This document shows positions 48,318 to 58,333 of a stretch of DNA of 64,000 bases, one piece after another (the first letter of the stretch is position 1; every line of letters starts with the position of its first letter). The stretch is taken from NCBI RefSeq assembly GCF_011046895.1, contig NZ_CP049250.1, positions 682,001-746,000 on the forward strand. Direction: 5' to 3'. The notes beneath the pieces were generated by a model. The model had not been told where the DNA came from. It did not search any database and saw only the letters and a program-made list of their open reading frames with translations. Source of the DNA: Rhizobium rhizoryzae. GTDB lineage: Bacteria > Pseudomonadota > Alphaproteobacteria > Rhizobiales > Rhizobiaceae. Position numbers and translations under genes: made by a program.

Positions 48318-48399
48318 TTAACCATAAATTACGAGCAAGCTTGTTAATCTTTCGTTCATAATTGACACCGGCCCCCAGACGATCTTAACGTTTCGTTAG
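48318..48399 (+). promoter_or_regulatory. Cluster of three CtrA-like TTAA-N7-TT sequences upstream of the BTLCP gene
   Basis: TTAA-N7-TTAC (48318-48332), TTAA-N7-TTCA (48344-48358) and TTAA-N7-TTAG (48385-48399) occur within 82 bases ahead of the gene starting at 48419. The first also reads TTAACCAT, a known CtrA half-site form. Each differs from the full CtrA box TTAA-N7-TTAA by one base or more. AT-rich leader sequence can produce such matches by chance. Confidence 0.35.
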
Positions 48400-48418
48400 G
48401 ATTTGAAGGGACGGGTTC

Positions 48419-49036
48419 ATGATGTATGCCCAGAAGGCACGGCAATTGGCCGTGATCCTCGCGACTGTGCTTGTGTCGGCTTCAGCGGCTGTTCCGGCAC
48501 CACGCACATCTTCGGCACAAATGATCGTGGGTGGTATTACCTCCCAGCCGATCGGCCATTATGAATTCTGCCAGCGCCTGCCTGCCGAGTGCGATCAGCG
48601 TTTTGCATCGACTCCCGCGCCAAAGGTTACGGAGTATGGCTGGGAAATGATCCAGCAGATCAATTTCTCGGTGAACCATCGCATTGAAGCCCGCACGGAC
48701 ATGGAAGTCTATGGCCGCGAAGAATATTGGGCCTATCCGGTGACGGCTGGCGATTGTGAAGATTACGCGCTCCAGAAGCGCAAGGAACTGAAGGACAAGG
48801 GCTTCTCGCTCGCGGACCTCCTGATCACCGTCGTCCGCAAGCCTGATGGCGAAGGTCATGCGGTCCTGACCGTCCGCACATCAGAAGGTGACTTCGTGCT
48901 CGACAATCTTTCCGACGAGGTCAAGCTCTGGAGCGACACGCCCTACACGTTCCTCAAGCGCCAGGCGTCCTTCAACACGGGACGCTGGGTATCGATCGAG
49001 GATGGCCGCGAAGTGGTCGTCGGCGCATTGCGCTGA
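48419..49036 (+). CDS. Transglutaminase-like cysteine proteinase (BTLCP family)
   Basis: The 205-residue protein has a signal peptide (about residues 1-34) and the BTLCP catalytic residues Cys113 (AGDCEDYALQKR), His147 (GEGHAVL) and Asp162 (DFVLDNLS). Family members such as LapG cut membrane adhesins in the periplasm. No LapD-like or adhesin gene is adjacent, so the target is open. A textbook terminator follows at 49061-49085. Confidence 0.9.
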   Translation: MMYAQKARQLAVILATVLVSASAAVPAPRTSSAQMIVGGITSQPIGHYEFCQRLPAECDQRFASTPAPKVTEYGWEMIQQINFSVNHRIEARTDMEVYGREEYWAYPVTAGDCEDYALQKRKELKDKGFSLADLLITVVRKPDGEGHAVLTVRTSEGDFVLDNLSDEVKLWSDTPYTFLKRQASFNTGRWVSIEDGREVVVGALR

Positions 49037-49060
49037 GAATTTGCGCTTCCAGCCTTTGGA

Positions 49061-49085
49061 GGCCGGGCATTTGCCCGGCCTTTTT
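49061..49085 (+). terminator. Intrinsic terminator after the BTLCP gene
   Basis: GGCCGGGC (49061-49068) pairs with GCCCGGCC (49073-49080) with an ATTT loop and then five T. It starts 24 bases past the stop codon. Confidence 0.93.
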
Positions 49086-49111
49086 CGTTGAAGCGTCCGA
49101 CCCGGCTGTGC

Positions 49112-50095
49112 TTACGAATTTCCGATGAGGATACCGGCAGCAAGAACCAGCGAACCGCCAAAAACAACCTGGAAGACTGCACGCATGAACGGCGTTTCCA
49201 TATATTTGTTCTGGATGAAGGCAATGGCCCAGAGTTCGATGAACACCACAATGGCGGCGACGATGGTGGCCGTCCAGAAATGCGGGATCAGGTAGGGAAG
49301 CGCATGACCCAGGCCACCAATGGTGGTCATGATGCCGCAGGCAAGGCCGCGCTTGAGCGGTGAGCCTCTACCGGAAAGCTTTCCGTCATCATGCGAGGCT
49401 TCCGTGAAACCCATCGAGATACCGGCACCGACCGAGGCCGAAAGACCAACAAGGAAGGTTTGCCAGGTATCCTGCGTGGCAAAGGCTGCAGCAAAAATCG
49501 GCGCCAGCGTTGAGACGGAGCCGTCCATCAGCCCCGCGAGACCGGGCTGAACATAGGTCAGAATGAACTGCCGGCGTTCGCCCGCGGCTTCCTCATCGCG
49601 TACTTCATCAGGCGTATGTTTCTCGCCCAGCATGTGCGCAATATCGCTGTGCCCCTGTTCCGCAAGAGCAAGATCGCCGAGCAGTTGCCGGGTGGAGGCA
49701 TCGGTCACACGCTTTTGCGCTTCCACGTAAAAATTATAGGCCTGCTGTTCCATGAGTTCAGCCTGCGCACGGATCTTTTCGAGTGACAAATTCTTCACAA
49801 GCCAATCAGGCTTGCGTTGATAAAAGCCACGCACATGCTCGCGCCGGATCAGCGGAATTTCCTCACCAAACCTCTGACGAAACTGATTGATCAGCATGTT
49901 GCGGTGCGTCTGCTCGACTTCCGCCATGTCCCGGAAAACCTTCGCCGAAGCCGGCGCCTGTTCCTGCAGAGCCCGCGCGTAGGACAGATAGATGCGAGAG
50001 TCCTCTTCTTCAGACGAAATTGCCAGGGCAAGAATCTCGTCTTCGCTCAGGCTTTCGAACGGACGCCGGCCCGAGCCCCGGAACAAGTCAAACAT
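49112..50095 (-). CDS. mbfA: Membrane-bound ferritin MbfA (iron exporter)
   Basis: From the ATG at 50095 (GAAGGTGG upstream) the protein has 327 residues, as in Agrobacterium and Bradyrhizobium MbfA. Residues 1-150 form a ferritin-like di-iron domain with SEEEDSRIYLSYA, MAEVEQTHRNM, MEQQAYNFYVEA and LALAEQGHSDI. The C-terminal half is a VIT1/CCC1-like membrane transporter (GLAGLMDGSVSTLAPIFAAAF onward, about five helices). It exports iron and protects against iron and peroxide stress. An Irr-type box lies 15 bases upstream of the start. Confidence 0.95.
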   Translation of the reverse strand: MFDLFRGSGRRPFESLSEDEILALAISSEEEDSRIYLSYARALQEQAPASAKVFRDMAEVEQTHRNMLINQFRQRFGEEIPLIRREHVRGFYQRKPDWLVKNLSLEKIRAQAELMEQQAYNFYVEAQKRVTDASTRQLLGDLALAEQGHSDIAHMLGEKHTPDEVRDEEAAGERRQFILTYVQPGLAGLMDGSVSTLAPIFAAAFATQDTWQTFLVGLSASVGAGISMGFTEASHDDGKLSGRGSPLKRGLACGIMTTIGGLGHALPYLIPHFWTATIVAAIVVFIELWAIAFIQNKYMETPFMRAVFQVVFGGSLVLAAGILIGNS

Positions 50096-50109
50096 GGTAG
50101 CCACCTTCT

Positions 50110-50124
50110 TTAGAATTATTCTAA
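50110..50124 (-). promoter_or_regulatory. Irr-type iron control element (ICE) upstream of mbfA
   Basis: TTAGAA-TTA-TTCTAA is a perfect 6-3-6 palindrome that matches the Irr/ICE motif known upstream of mbfA in Rhizobiales. Irr represses mbfA under iron limitation, so the gene would be on when iron is ample. It lies 15-29 bases before the ATG. Confidence 0.8.
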
Positions 50125-50327
50125 TCTTAGTCTTCTGTGAGAAGAAAGCAAGATGCTGCGGTGCGACGTATGGTCTGCGGCATTGCGACCAGTGCCTGCA
50201 GAGAGAGCGAAAGGAACTGTCGCGAACGCACGGTACACGCGTAACTTCTGTCATTTCCAACTTGCGACATCAGCAACAAAATGTTTTAGCAGAGCTCGAT
50301 GTGAGCGAGACTCACCTGCATTACTGA

Positions 50328-51452
<1,125 letters not shown>

Positions 51453-51462
51453 TCTTCACATG

Positions 51463-51495
51463 AAAAAGAACGCGGCGAGGCGTCGCCGCGTTCTT
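51463..51495. terminator. Bidirectional terminator after TRAP binding-protein gene
   Basis: GAACGCGGCGA (51468-51478) pairs with TCGCCGCGTTC (51483-51493) around a 4-base loop. The minus-strand tail reads TTCTTTTTC, the plus-strand tail TTC. It separates convergent genes. Confidence 0.88.
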
Positions 51496-51517
51496 CAGAG
51501 AGGAATTCGATCAAGGA

Positions 51518-51691
51518 TCAGTTGGATCCATCATTCGAACGGGCCTTGCCGCCCGAGTGGAGCTTGGTCGTGACAGTTTTACCGTCCGGCTCCTGTCCGT
51601 AGTAGGTTCCGCCCAAATGCCCACCGGCACTTGTATTGGCGACCTGCGCTTTTGCGCGTTCCTGCATTGCTTTCACATCGCTTTTCGACAT
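51518..51691 (-). CDS. Small hypothetical protein (57 residues)
   Basis: The start at 51691 is preceded by GGAGACGAAA, a good ribosome site; earlier in-frame codons include that site or lie past it. The product (SKSDVKAMQERAKAQVANTS.., ending GGKARSNDGSN) is hydrophilic, with a first half likely helical and a glycine-rich second half. I do not recognise a family. Its terminator is shared with the TRAP gene. It may be a small stress or cytosolic protein, but nothing in the sequence proves that. Confidence 0.65.
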   Translation of the reverse strand: MSKSDVKAMQERAKAQVANTSAGGHLGGTYYGQEPDGKTVTTKLHSGGKARSNDGSN

Positions 51692-51867
51692 TTTCGTCTC
51701 CATTGTTCGATGGGTTGCGAGAGAAAAACGATCGCCGTTGCGAGATGTTCCACCTTCCCGCCCGGACAAGAACGTGATCTTGGGCGACCTTGAACAGGTT
51801 CAAGGTCGCATTTGATCAGGCAGTTCGGGAATTTCGGTTCGTCTCGAAACCGAAAGGCACCCCCCCC

Positions 51868-52929
51868 ATGAAACATCTTCTCTCGCTTGCCGCACTTATT
51901 GCCAGCAGCGTCATCCCGTTCGCAGCCTCAGCCGAAACCAGCATTGGCTGGACCACCATCTCCATACCCTCACCCCAGCGTGGCAAACCTTTGTCCGTCG
52001 ATGTCTGGTATCCATCGGATGCCAAGGCGCCGGAGATCCTGGTCGGCGACAACCGCATCTTCACCGGCGCGCCCGCAAAGCCGGATGCTGCCATCAACCC
52101 CGGCAAATACCCGCTCATCCTGCTGTCACACGGTTCCGGCTCCCGCGCCCAAGGCATGACATGGATTGCCGCACGTCTGGCTGAGAAAGGCTTTATCGTA
52201 GCCGGACCGGATCACCCCGGCACGACCAGCGGTGATTCCACGCCCATCGCCACACCACGGATCTGGGAGCGAACCCAGGATCTCTCCAACATCATCACCT
52301 GGATGGCCGGCGATGCGAAATGGGCGCCGTCCGTCCAGGCGTCGAAAATCGGCGTGCTTGGCTTCTCCCTTGGCGGCAGCACGGCGCTGGAAATCATTGG
52401 CGCGCGGGCCGATCTCAATGCCTATGCCGACTACTGCGATCGCTATAGCATGATGATGGATTGCCAGTGGTTTGCGGGCGGCTTCGGTTTCGTCGATGGC
52501 AAGCGCGTTGCCTCACCGGTCGTCAAACTGCGGGAGTTCGACAAGCGGTTCGAGCAATCGAACATCGATCCGCGCGTAACCTCCGCCGTCATTGTCGATC
52601 CCGGTCTAGCGCAGGCCTTCAAGCCGGAGAGCCTGAAGCAGATCACGACCAACACAACAATCATCAATCTGGGCAGCAGTGATACGTTACCCGCAGCGGT
52701 GGATGCGGCGAAACTCGTCGCCCAGATTGCGGGCGCGGCCTATCATCAGATTGCCGGCTCCAACCACTTCAGCTTCCTGCCGGTGTGCAAGGCGGGGGCG
52801 CAGGATTTCCTCTCCGAAGCCGGTGACGTTGATCCGATTTGCGCTGGCAAAGGCTTGCGCGAGCGCGCCGAGGTCCACATGGATGCAGCGAAACAGATTG
52901 TCGACGCGTTCGGAAAAGCAATGAACTAA
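51868..52929 (+). CDS. Exported dienelactone-hydrolase-like alpha/beta hydrolase
   Basis: The 353-residue protein from ATG 51868 starts with a signal peptide (MKHLLSLAALIASSVIPFAASA). It has the LLSHGSGSRAQGMTWIA oxyanion-loop motif, the nucleophile elbow LGFSLGGS, an acidic residue and the late histidine in AGSNHFSF. It resembles secreted lipases and dienelactone hydrolases of the chlorophyllase/PAF-acetylhydrolase type. AAAGG precedes the ATG, but eight C bases in a row separate the two. The substrate is unknown. Confidence 0.83.
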   Translation: MKHLLSLAALIASSVIPFAASAETSIGWTTISIPSPQRGKPLSVDVWYPSDAKAPEILVGDNRIFTGAPAKPDAAINPGKYPLILLSHGSGSRAQGMTWIAARLAEKGFIVAGPDHPGTTSGDSTPIATPRIWERTQDLSNIITWMAGDAKWAPSVQASKIGVLGFSLGGSTALEIIGARADLNAYADYCDRYSMMMDCQWFAGGFGFVDGKRVASPVVKLREFDKRFEQSNIDPRVTSAVIVDPGLAQAFKPESLKQITTNTTIINLGSSDTLPAAVDAAKLVAQIAGAAYHQIAGSNHFSFLPVCKAGAQDFLSEAGDVDPICAGKGLRERAEVHMDAAKQIVDAFGKAMN

Positions 52930-53444
52930 CCGATGCGCTTGTAGAAGAAGGTCGAATCGCAAAAACCGCCTTGCGGCCAGAGCGCGTAATCTGGAATGAC
53001 GCCGACACGCTCCCAGCCGAAGCGGGGGTAGATTGCCTCCGCTTCGCTGCCAGTCGCCGTATCCAGTACCAGGATCGTGCGGCCGAGGCGCGCAGCCTCC
53101 TTCTCGACCGTCTCCATCAGCTTGCGGGAAAGACCAAGCCCGCGGGCCGACCGATGGACGAGAAGCTTCATGAGATCGCCGCGATGCGGCTGGTTGGGCT
53201 TCTGAGCAAGCCCCACCTGAACCGACCCGACGACCCTGCCCTCATGCTCCGCCACCGCGATCACGGTATGGCCAGCCGCGACAGACTTATGCACATCCAG
53301 CCAATAGGAACGCGCATCTTCAGGCGCAAAAGGCTGCATGAAGCCGAGCGACGCCCCACCGTTAACGCAATCGGCAAGCACCTCACAGAGATCGTCGATA
53401 TAAGGTGTCATGTTCTCGGCCGCCAGTACATGGATTGTCGTCAT
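52926..53444 (-). CDS. GNAT family N-acetyltransferase
   Basis: The 172-residue protein has the acetyl-CoA loop LLVHRSARGLGLSRKLMETVE and the C-terminal strand WERVGVIPDYALWPQGG typical of small-molecule or antibiotic-like GNAT enzymes. It ends 4 bases into the convergent hydrolase gene (ends overlap). It is the second gene after the XRE/cupin regulator (gap 14 bases), so the regulator probably controls it. AAAGGT precedes the ATG. Confidence 0.88.
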   Translation of the reverse strand: MTTIHVLAAENMTPYIDDLCEVLADCVNGGASLGFMQPFAPEDARSYWLDVHKSVAAGHTVIAVAEHEGRVVGSVQVGLAQKPNQPHRGDLMKLLVHRSARGLGLSRKLMETVEKEAARLGRTILVLDTATGSEAEAIYPRFGWERVGVIPDYALWPQGGFCDSTFFYKRIG

Positions 53445-53458
53445 GTCGAATACCTTTG

Positions 53459-54037
53459 TCAGCGCCTTCCGCGATCCAGAATGACAGCGTAACGGGCGGG
53501 TTTATCGGAAGGGTTGTGAAATTCGAAGGCGTCGCCGATATGCATGTAGAGGCAATCGCCGGACTGCATCTCATAGGTCTGGTCCGGCAGCACCATGTTC
53601 AGACGCCCCTCGAACAGCCACACATGCTGGGCCATCTCACGGCTTTCCTCGCGTGGCGGAAACGACACCCGTGCGCCGGCCGGAAACTCGACCTCGACGA
53701 TATCGACAGCCGATGCGGTTCCCGGTGGAGAAACCGAACGCCGCAGGTAGCCCGTGACCGGGTCGCGCCACAGTCTTTGATCGTCGTGACGGACAAAAGG
53801 GTCAGACGCCGGACTATCCGGCGCAAAGAAATGAGACAGGCTCAAACCAAGCGATTCGCATAGCCGCGCCAGAAGCGAGGCGGTGGGGCTGACCTCCCCT
53901 CGCTCGATGCGTGAGATCATGGCTCGGCTGACGCCGGAAGCTTTTGCCAGTTCGTCCAGCGTCAGGCCTTCACGTTGCCGCAGGATTTTCAGTCGGCTTC
54001 CCGTGGCTTCTTCGAATTGTTGCTGTGCGTCACTCAT
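53459..54037 (-). CDS. XRE family transcriptional regulator with cupin domain
   Basis: The 192-residue protein has an N-terminal XRE helix-turn-helix (LKILRQREGLTLDELAKASGVSRAMISRIERGEVSP) and a C-terminal cupin barrel (about residues 100-190, ending DAFEFHNPSDKPARYAVILDRGRR). Such regulators sense a small metabolite or metal through the cupin. It is translated just ahead of a GNAT gene and most likely acts on this operon. No strong ribosome site is seen before the ATG. Confidence 0.9.
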   Translation of the reverse strand: MSDAQQQFEEATGSRLKILRQREGLTLDELAKASGVSRAMISRIERGEVSPTASLLARLCESLGLSLSHFFAPDSPASDPFVRHDDQRLWRDPVTGYLRRSVSPPGTASAVDIVEVEFPAGARVSFPPREESREMAQHVWLFEGRLNMVLPDQTYEMQSGDCLYMHIGDAFEFHNPSDKPARYAVILDRGRR

Positions 54038-54092
54038 GGAGCAACGCTACAATTCCACTATAATAGAATCAAGAGGTCTTATATGCGAATTT

Positions 54093-54494
54093 CTATTTTG
54101 CGACCTGCGCGATCCAGTCGTTGAGATTGTAGTAGTTGGTGACGCGGGACACTTTACCGTCGCGCAGTTCAAAAAAGGCACCTGCTGGCAATTTGTAGGT
54201 CTGACCCTTGGCCTCCGGCAGCCCTTCATCGGTTGCAAGGTACTGCCCATTCACAATGAATTCTGCTGCCGCACGGATTCCTGTCTCGCTCGCCATGATC
54301 ACCATGTCCGTGAGCGTTTCCTTGTAGCAGCGGTTCATGTGCTCCATGAAAGTCGCAAAGGCCGCCTTCCCTTCCTGCCGCTCACCCTGGTTAATGTCGT
54401 GCACTACGTCATCTGTCAGAAGGCTCAGGAAGGCGTCCATATCCTGCGCGTTGAAGGCATCGTAATAGGCGCGGATGATGTCGCTGGCGCTCAT
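54093..54494 (-). CDS. SnoaL-like/NTF2-fold protein (ketosteroid-isomerase related)
   Basis: The start at 54494 has AAGGGAA about 9 bases upstream; a much longer frame is a chance extension. The 133-residue product has the NTF2-like cone: SASDIIRAYYDAFNAQDMDAFLSLLTDDVVHDINQG and a C-terminal strand pattern RVTNYYNLNDWIAQVAK. Members bind or turn over small lipophilic molecules. It is divergent from a GNAT gene. The function is unknown. Confidence 0.82.
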   Translation of the reverse strand: MSASDIIRAYYDAFNAQDMDAFLSLLTDDVVHDINQGERQEGKAAFATFMEHMNRCYKETLTDMVIMASETGIRAAAEFIVNGQYLATDEGLPEAKGQTYKLPAGAFFELRDGKVSRVTNYYNLNDWIAQVAK

Positions 54495-54575
54495 GCGGAA
54501 ATTCCCTTTTTCTGGCAGCTTCAAATGATCTTGGCGCAAGGCTATAACTCGCCGATCAGGAACAGAACATAGTCT

Positions 54576-55169
54576 ATGGCTCCCATCGTCAAATCCTTTT
54601 CCGGCAGCGACGCCACCCCCTTCTTTGACGACCTCGCCCGGTTGCGCATCACTGTCTTCCGGGAATTTCCCTATCTCTATGACGGGGACGCGACTTATGA
54701 GCAGGCCTATCTTGCGACCTATGCCCGCTCTGAAGGATCCGTTTTCGTGCTTGCTTTCGATGATGACGTCGTCGTTGGCGCGGCAACCGCAACACCGATG
54801 GCGACAGAGACGGATGAGGTGAAGGCGCCATTTCTCGCGAGCGGTCGTGATCCGCGGGATTTCCTGTACTTCGGCGAAAGCGTATTGCTGCCCGCCTATC
54901 GTGGACAGGGCATCGGCCTTGCCTTCTTCGAAGGACGGGAAAGACAGGCCAGAACGCTCGGGCTTCCGCATTGCACCTTCTGCGCCGTGGAACGACCGGC
55001 AGATCACCCGCGCCGACCGAAGCATTATGTGCCGCTGAACAGCTTCTGGCAGAAGCGCGGCTATACGCACCACCCGGAGCTTCGCACGACATTCTCATGG
55101 CGCGACTTGGACGAAGACCGAGAAAGCCCAAAGCCCCTCTCCTTCTGGATCAAGAGTCTGACCGCATGA
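54576..55169 (+). CDS. GNAT family N-acetyltransferase
   Basis: The 197-residue protein has the GNAT acetyl-CoA site SVLLPAYRGQGIGLAFFEGRERQ and a final HYVPLNSFWQKRGYTHHPELRTTFSWRDLDED typical of the branch found next to, or fused with, carbon-nitrogen hydrolases. The stop overlaps the start of the nitrilase-family gene by 4 bases. In relatives the two domains can be joined in one protein, so a joint pathway step is likely. Confidence 0.88.
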   Translation: MAPIVKSFSGSDATPFFDDLARLRITVFREFPYLYDGDATYEQAYLATYARSEGSVFVLAFDDDVVVGAATATPMATETDEVKAPFLASGRDPRDFLYFGESVLLPAYRGQGIGLAFFEGRERQARTLGLPHCTFCAVERPADHPRRPKHYVPLNSFWQKRGYTHHPELRTTFSWRDLDEDRESPKPLSFWIKSLTA

Positions 55170-56047
55170 CCATCACGCTTGCCGCCTGCCAGTATAAGAT
55201 CGACCTGATAAAAAGCTGGGATGCCTACGTCGCCCATCTCACTGCGCTTGTCGAAGAAGCTGTCTCGCAAGGCGCGCAACTGCTTCTTCTGCCGGAATAT
55301 GCAGGCCTCGTGCTGACCGGGCTATTGCCGGAGACCGAACGCAGCGATCTGCATCGGTCGATTGCGGGCATCCAGACCCTCGCTCCCGGCTGGATGCAGC
55401 TATGTGAAGATCTGGCCCGCAAGCATCGAATTGTCTTCCAACCGGGAACCATGCCGGTTCGTGATGCGGATGGACACTATCGCAATCGCGCCCCGCTCTT
55501 CGGCCCTGAAGGCTTGCTCGGCCATCAGGACAAGCAGATCATGACACGCTTCGAGCGCGAGAAATGGAATATTGCAAGGAGCGTTGAAGGTCTGAGAGCT
55601 TTCGATACGTCTCTTGGTCGCCTCGGCATCCTGATCTGCTACGATAACGAATTCCCTATGTTGGGCCGCAAGCTGGCGGAACTTGGCGTTGAGCTTGTAC
55701 TTGCCCCCTCCTGCACGGATACGCTGGCTGGAAGCTTTCGTGTTCGAATCGGTGCGCAGGCGCGTGCGCTGGAAAATCAGTATGCCGTGCTCTCAGCCCC
55801 TACGGCGGGTGATGCACCATGGTCTCCGGCACTCGATGAAAACAAGGGGCGAGCCGCGCTCTATGTTCCGTCAGATTATGGCATGCCGCCCTCTGGAATC
55901 TTTGCCGAAAGCCAAAGCGACGATGTTGAGGAAAGCCACTGGCTCATCACGCAGATCGATCTGACGCAGGTTGCGCGGCTCAGGACGGAAGGTCAGGTGG
56001 CGACGCGGCGCGACTGGGCCGAGCAATTCTCAGAGCATGGCCAGTAA
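55166..56047 (+). CDS. Carbon-nitrogen hydrolase (nitrilase superfamily)
   Basis: From ATG 55166 the protein has 293 residues and shows the nitrilase-family triad: Glu44 (LLPEYAGL), Lys123 (DKQIMTRFE) and Cys158 (ILICYDNEFP). It would hydrolyse an amide or N-carbamoyl bond in the cytoplasm. A longer in-frame form begins inside the GNAT gene and is unlikely. Its 4-base overlap with the GNAT gene shows a coupled pair. The substrate is unknown. Confidence 0.92.
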   Translation: MTITLAACQYKIDLIKSWDAYVAHLTALVEEAVSQGAQLLLLPEYAGLVLTGLLPETERSDLHRSIAGIQTLAPGWMQLCEDLARKHRIVFQPGTMPVRDADGHYRNRAPLFGPEGLLGHQDKQIMTRFEREKWNIARSVEGLRAFDTSLGRLGILICYDNEFPMLGRKLAELGVELVLAPSCTDTLAGSFRVRIGAQARALENQYAVLSAPTAGDAPWSPALDENKGRAALYVPSDYGMPPSGIFAESQSDDVEESHWLITQIDLTQVARLRTEGQVATRRDWAEQFSEHGQ

Positions 56048-56122
56048 AAACGCCTTGTTTTCTGGCTTTTGAGTCAAATTCCCGCTTTGCGATGATACGG
56101 CTCGCTGCTATATGCGCCAGCC

Positions 56123-57943
56123 ATGAGCACCGATCGCACGCCCCTTGACCACATCCGCAATTTTTCCATTGTCGCCCATATCGACCATGGCAAATCGACG
56201 CTGGCCGACCGCCTGATCCAATCCACGGGCGGCCTTGCCGAACGTGAGATGTCGGAACAGGTGCTTGATTCCATGGATATCGAGCGCGAGCGCGGCATTA
56301 CGATCAAGGCGCAGACTGTCCGCCTTCACTACAAGGCGAACAACGGCGAGACCTATGTTCTCAACCTGATCGACACGCCCGGCCACGTGGACTTCGCCTA
56401 CGAAGTCTCGCGTTCGCTATCGGCCTGCGAAGGTTCGCTTCTGGTCGTCGACGCCTCCCAGGGCGTGGAAGCCCAGACTCTCGCCAACGTCTATCAGGCG
56501 ATTGACAACAATCATGAACTGGTGACCGTTCTCAACAAGATCGACCTGCCAGCCGCCGAGCCGGATCGCATCAAGGATCAGATCGAGGAAGTCATCGGCA
56601 TCGACGCATCCGATGCAGTGCTGATTTCCGCCAAGACCGGCCTTGGTATTCCCGATGTCCTGGAGGCCATCGTCAACAAGCTGCCAGCGCCAAAGAGCGA
56701 AGGCGGCGAGAAGGCTCCCCTGAAGGCGCTGCTGGTCGATAGCTGGTACGATACCTATCTCGGCGTCATGGTCCTCGTGCGCATCATCGATGGTGTGCTG
56801 ACCAAGGGCCAGCAGATCCGCATGATGGGCACCGGCGCAAAATACGGCGTCGAGCGCGTGGGCGTTCTGACCCCGAAGATGGTCAATGTGGATAGCCTCG
56901 GCCCCGGCGAGATCGGTTTCATCACCGCCTCCATCAAGGAAGTGGCCGATACGCGTGTTGGCGATACGATTACCGACGACAAGCGCCCGACCGAAAAGGC
57001 GCTGCCGGGCTTCAAGCCTGCCCAGCCGGTCGTGTTCTGCGGTCTCTTCCCGGTCGATGCCGCGGACTTCGAAGACCTGCGCGCTGCCATGGGCAAGCTG
57101 CGCCTGAACGACGCATCCTTCTCCTTTGAAATGGAAAGCTCTGCCGCTCTTGGCTTCGGCTTCCGTTGCGGCTTCCTGGGTCTGCTTCACCTCGAAATCA
57201 TTCAGGAGCGCCTGGAGCGCGAGTTCAACCTCGATCTCGTCGCGACCGCGCCTTCGGTCGTCTACCAGATGACGCTGACGGACGGCTCCGAGAAGGAACT
57301 GCACAATCCGGCGGATATGCCGGATGTGGTCAAGATCGACGAGATCCGCGAGCCCTGGATCAAGGCGACCATTCTGACGCCGGACGAATATCTCGGTTCC
57401 GTTCTGAAGCTCTGCCAGGATCGCCGCGGCATCCAGACCGAACTGACCTATGTCGGCACGCGCGCCATGGTGACCTATGAGCTGCCTTTGAACGAAGTCG
57501 TGTTCGATTTCTACGATCGCCTGAAGTCGATCTCGAAGGGCTATGCTTCGTTCGACTACCAGATCACTGATTATCGTGCGGGCGATCTCGTCAAGATGTC
57601 GATCCTCGTCAACGGCGATCCGGTTGATGCGCTCTCCATGCTGGTTCACCGCTCGGCAGCGGATCGGCGCGGTCGCGGCATGTGCGAGAAGCTGAAGGAA
57701 CTCATTCCGCCGCACATGTTCCAGATCCCGATCCAGGCCGCATTGGGCGGCAAGGTTATTGCCCGCGAAACGGTTCGCGCACTACGCAAGGACGTAACGG
57801 CCAAGTGCTACGGCGGCGACGCCACCCGTAAGCGCAAACTTCTGGAAAAGCAGAAGGAAGGCAAGAAGCGCATGCGTCAGTTCGGCAAGGTGGAGATTCC
57901 GCAGGAAGCCTTCATCGCAGCCTTGAAGATGAATGACGAGTGA
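56123..57943 (+). CDS. lepA: Elongation factor 4 (back-translocating GTPase)
   Basis: The 606-residue protein has G1 AHIDHGKST, switch-[24 protein letters not shown], the EF4-specific domain V and the C-terminal domain starting [43 protein letters not shown]. It promotes back-translocation of stalled ribosomes. It stands alone with a short spacer from the nitrilase gene. A 432-codon frame on the opposite strand is a shadow. Confidence 0.98.
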   Translation: MSTDRTPLDHIRNFSIVAHIDHGKSTLADRLIQSTGGLAEREMSEQVLDSMDIERERGITIKAQTVRLHYKANNGETYVLNLIDTPGHVDFAYEVSRSLSACEGSLLVVDASQGVEAQTLANVYQAIDNNHELVTVLNKIDLPAAEPDRIKDQIEEVIGIDASDAVLISAKTGLGIPDVLEAIVNKLPAPKSEGGEKAPLKALLVDSWYDTYLGVMVLVRIIDGVLTKGQQIRMMGTGAKYGVERVGVLTPKMVNVDSLGPGEIGFITASIKEVADTRVGDTITDDKRPTEKALPGFKPAQPVVFCGLFPVDAADFEDLRAAMGKLRLNDASFSFEMESSAALGFGFRCGFLGLLHLEIIQERLEREFNLDLVATAPSVVYQMTLTDGSEKELHNPADMPDVVKIDEIREPWIKATILTPDEYLGSVLKLCQDRRGIQTELTYVGTRAMVTYELPLNEVVFDFYDRLKSISKGYASFDYQITDYRAGDLVKMSILVNGDPVDALSMLVHRSAADRRGRGMCEKLKELIPPHMFQIPIQAALGGKVIARETVRALRKDVTAKCYGGDATRKRKLLEKQKEGKKRMRQFGKVEIPQEAFIAALKMNDE

Positions 57944-58021
57944 GGCTTTTCACGGCTTCTGATCTTCGTCATACTCAGGCGTGCGGATCTGCGTGGTCTG
58001 CGCATCAAGGGGTAGGTTGTC

Positions 58022-58333
58022 ATGGTTCAGACGTCGGGAAGACGGGATGATGTTCCGATCGATCGTCGCCTTTTAGCAGAAGCGAACGATCTTAAGCTTG
58101 ATGTGACCCGCGCCGCCGAAGACGGCATCACGCGCGCAATTCGCGCTGAGAAGGAGCGGCTTTGGCGCATTGAAAATGCCGAGGCCATTGCCGCATCGAA
58201 CGATTACCTTGAAAGGCATGGACTGCCGCTGGCCAAATATCGGCTGTTTTGGGGGCTCGGTTCTGGGTTCATCGGTTGGGAACTGACGGTGCTCTGGCGC
58301 TTGATCTTCAGGCGAACATCTTCGACGGTTTAA
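58022..58333 (+). CDS. ccdA: CcdA-like antitoxin with extended C terminus
   Basis: The first 76 residues match CcdA antitoxins (VPIDRRLLAEANDLKLDVTRAAEDGITRAIRAEKERLWRIENAEAIAASNDYLERHGLPLAKYRLF): N-terminal DNA-binding ribbon-helix-helix and C-terminal toxin-binding helix. CcdA normally stops right after this last motif. Here the expected stop position reads TGG, and the frame runs on for 27 residues that do not belong to the family and overlap the ccdB reading frame. The extension suggests loss of the original stop by mutation. Confidence 0.75.
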   Translation: MVQTSGRRDDVPIDRRLLAEANDLKLDVTRAAEDGITRAIRAEKERLWRIENAEAIAASNDYLERHGLPLAKYRLFWGLGSGFIGWELTVLWRLIFRRTSSTV

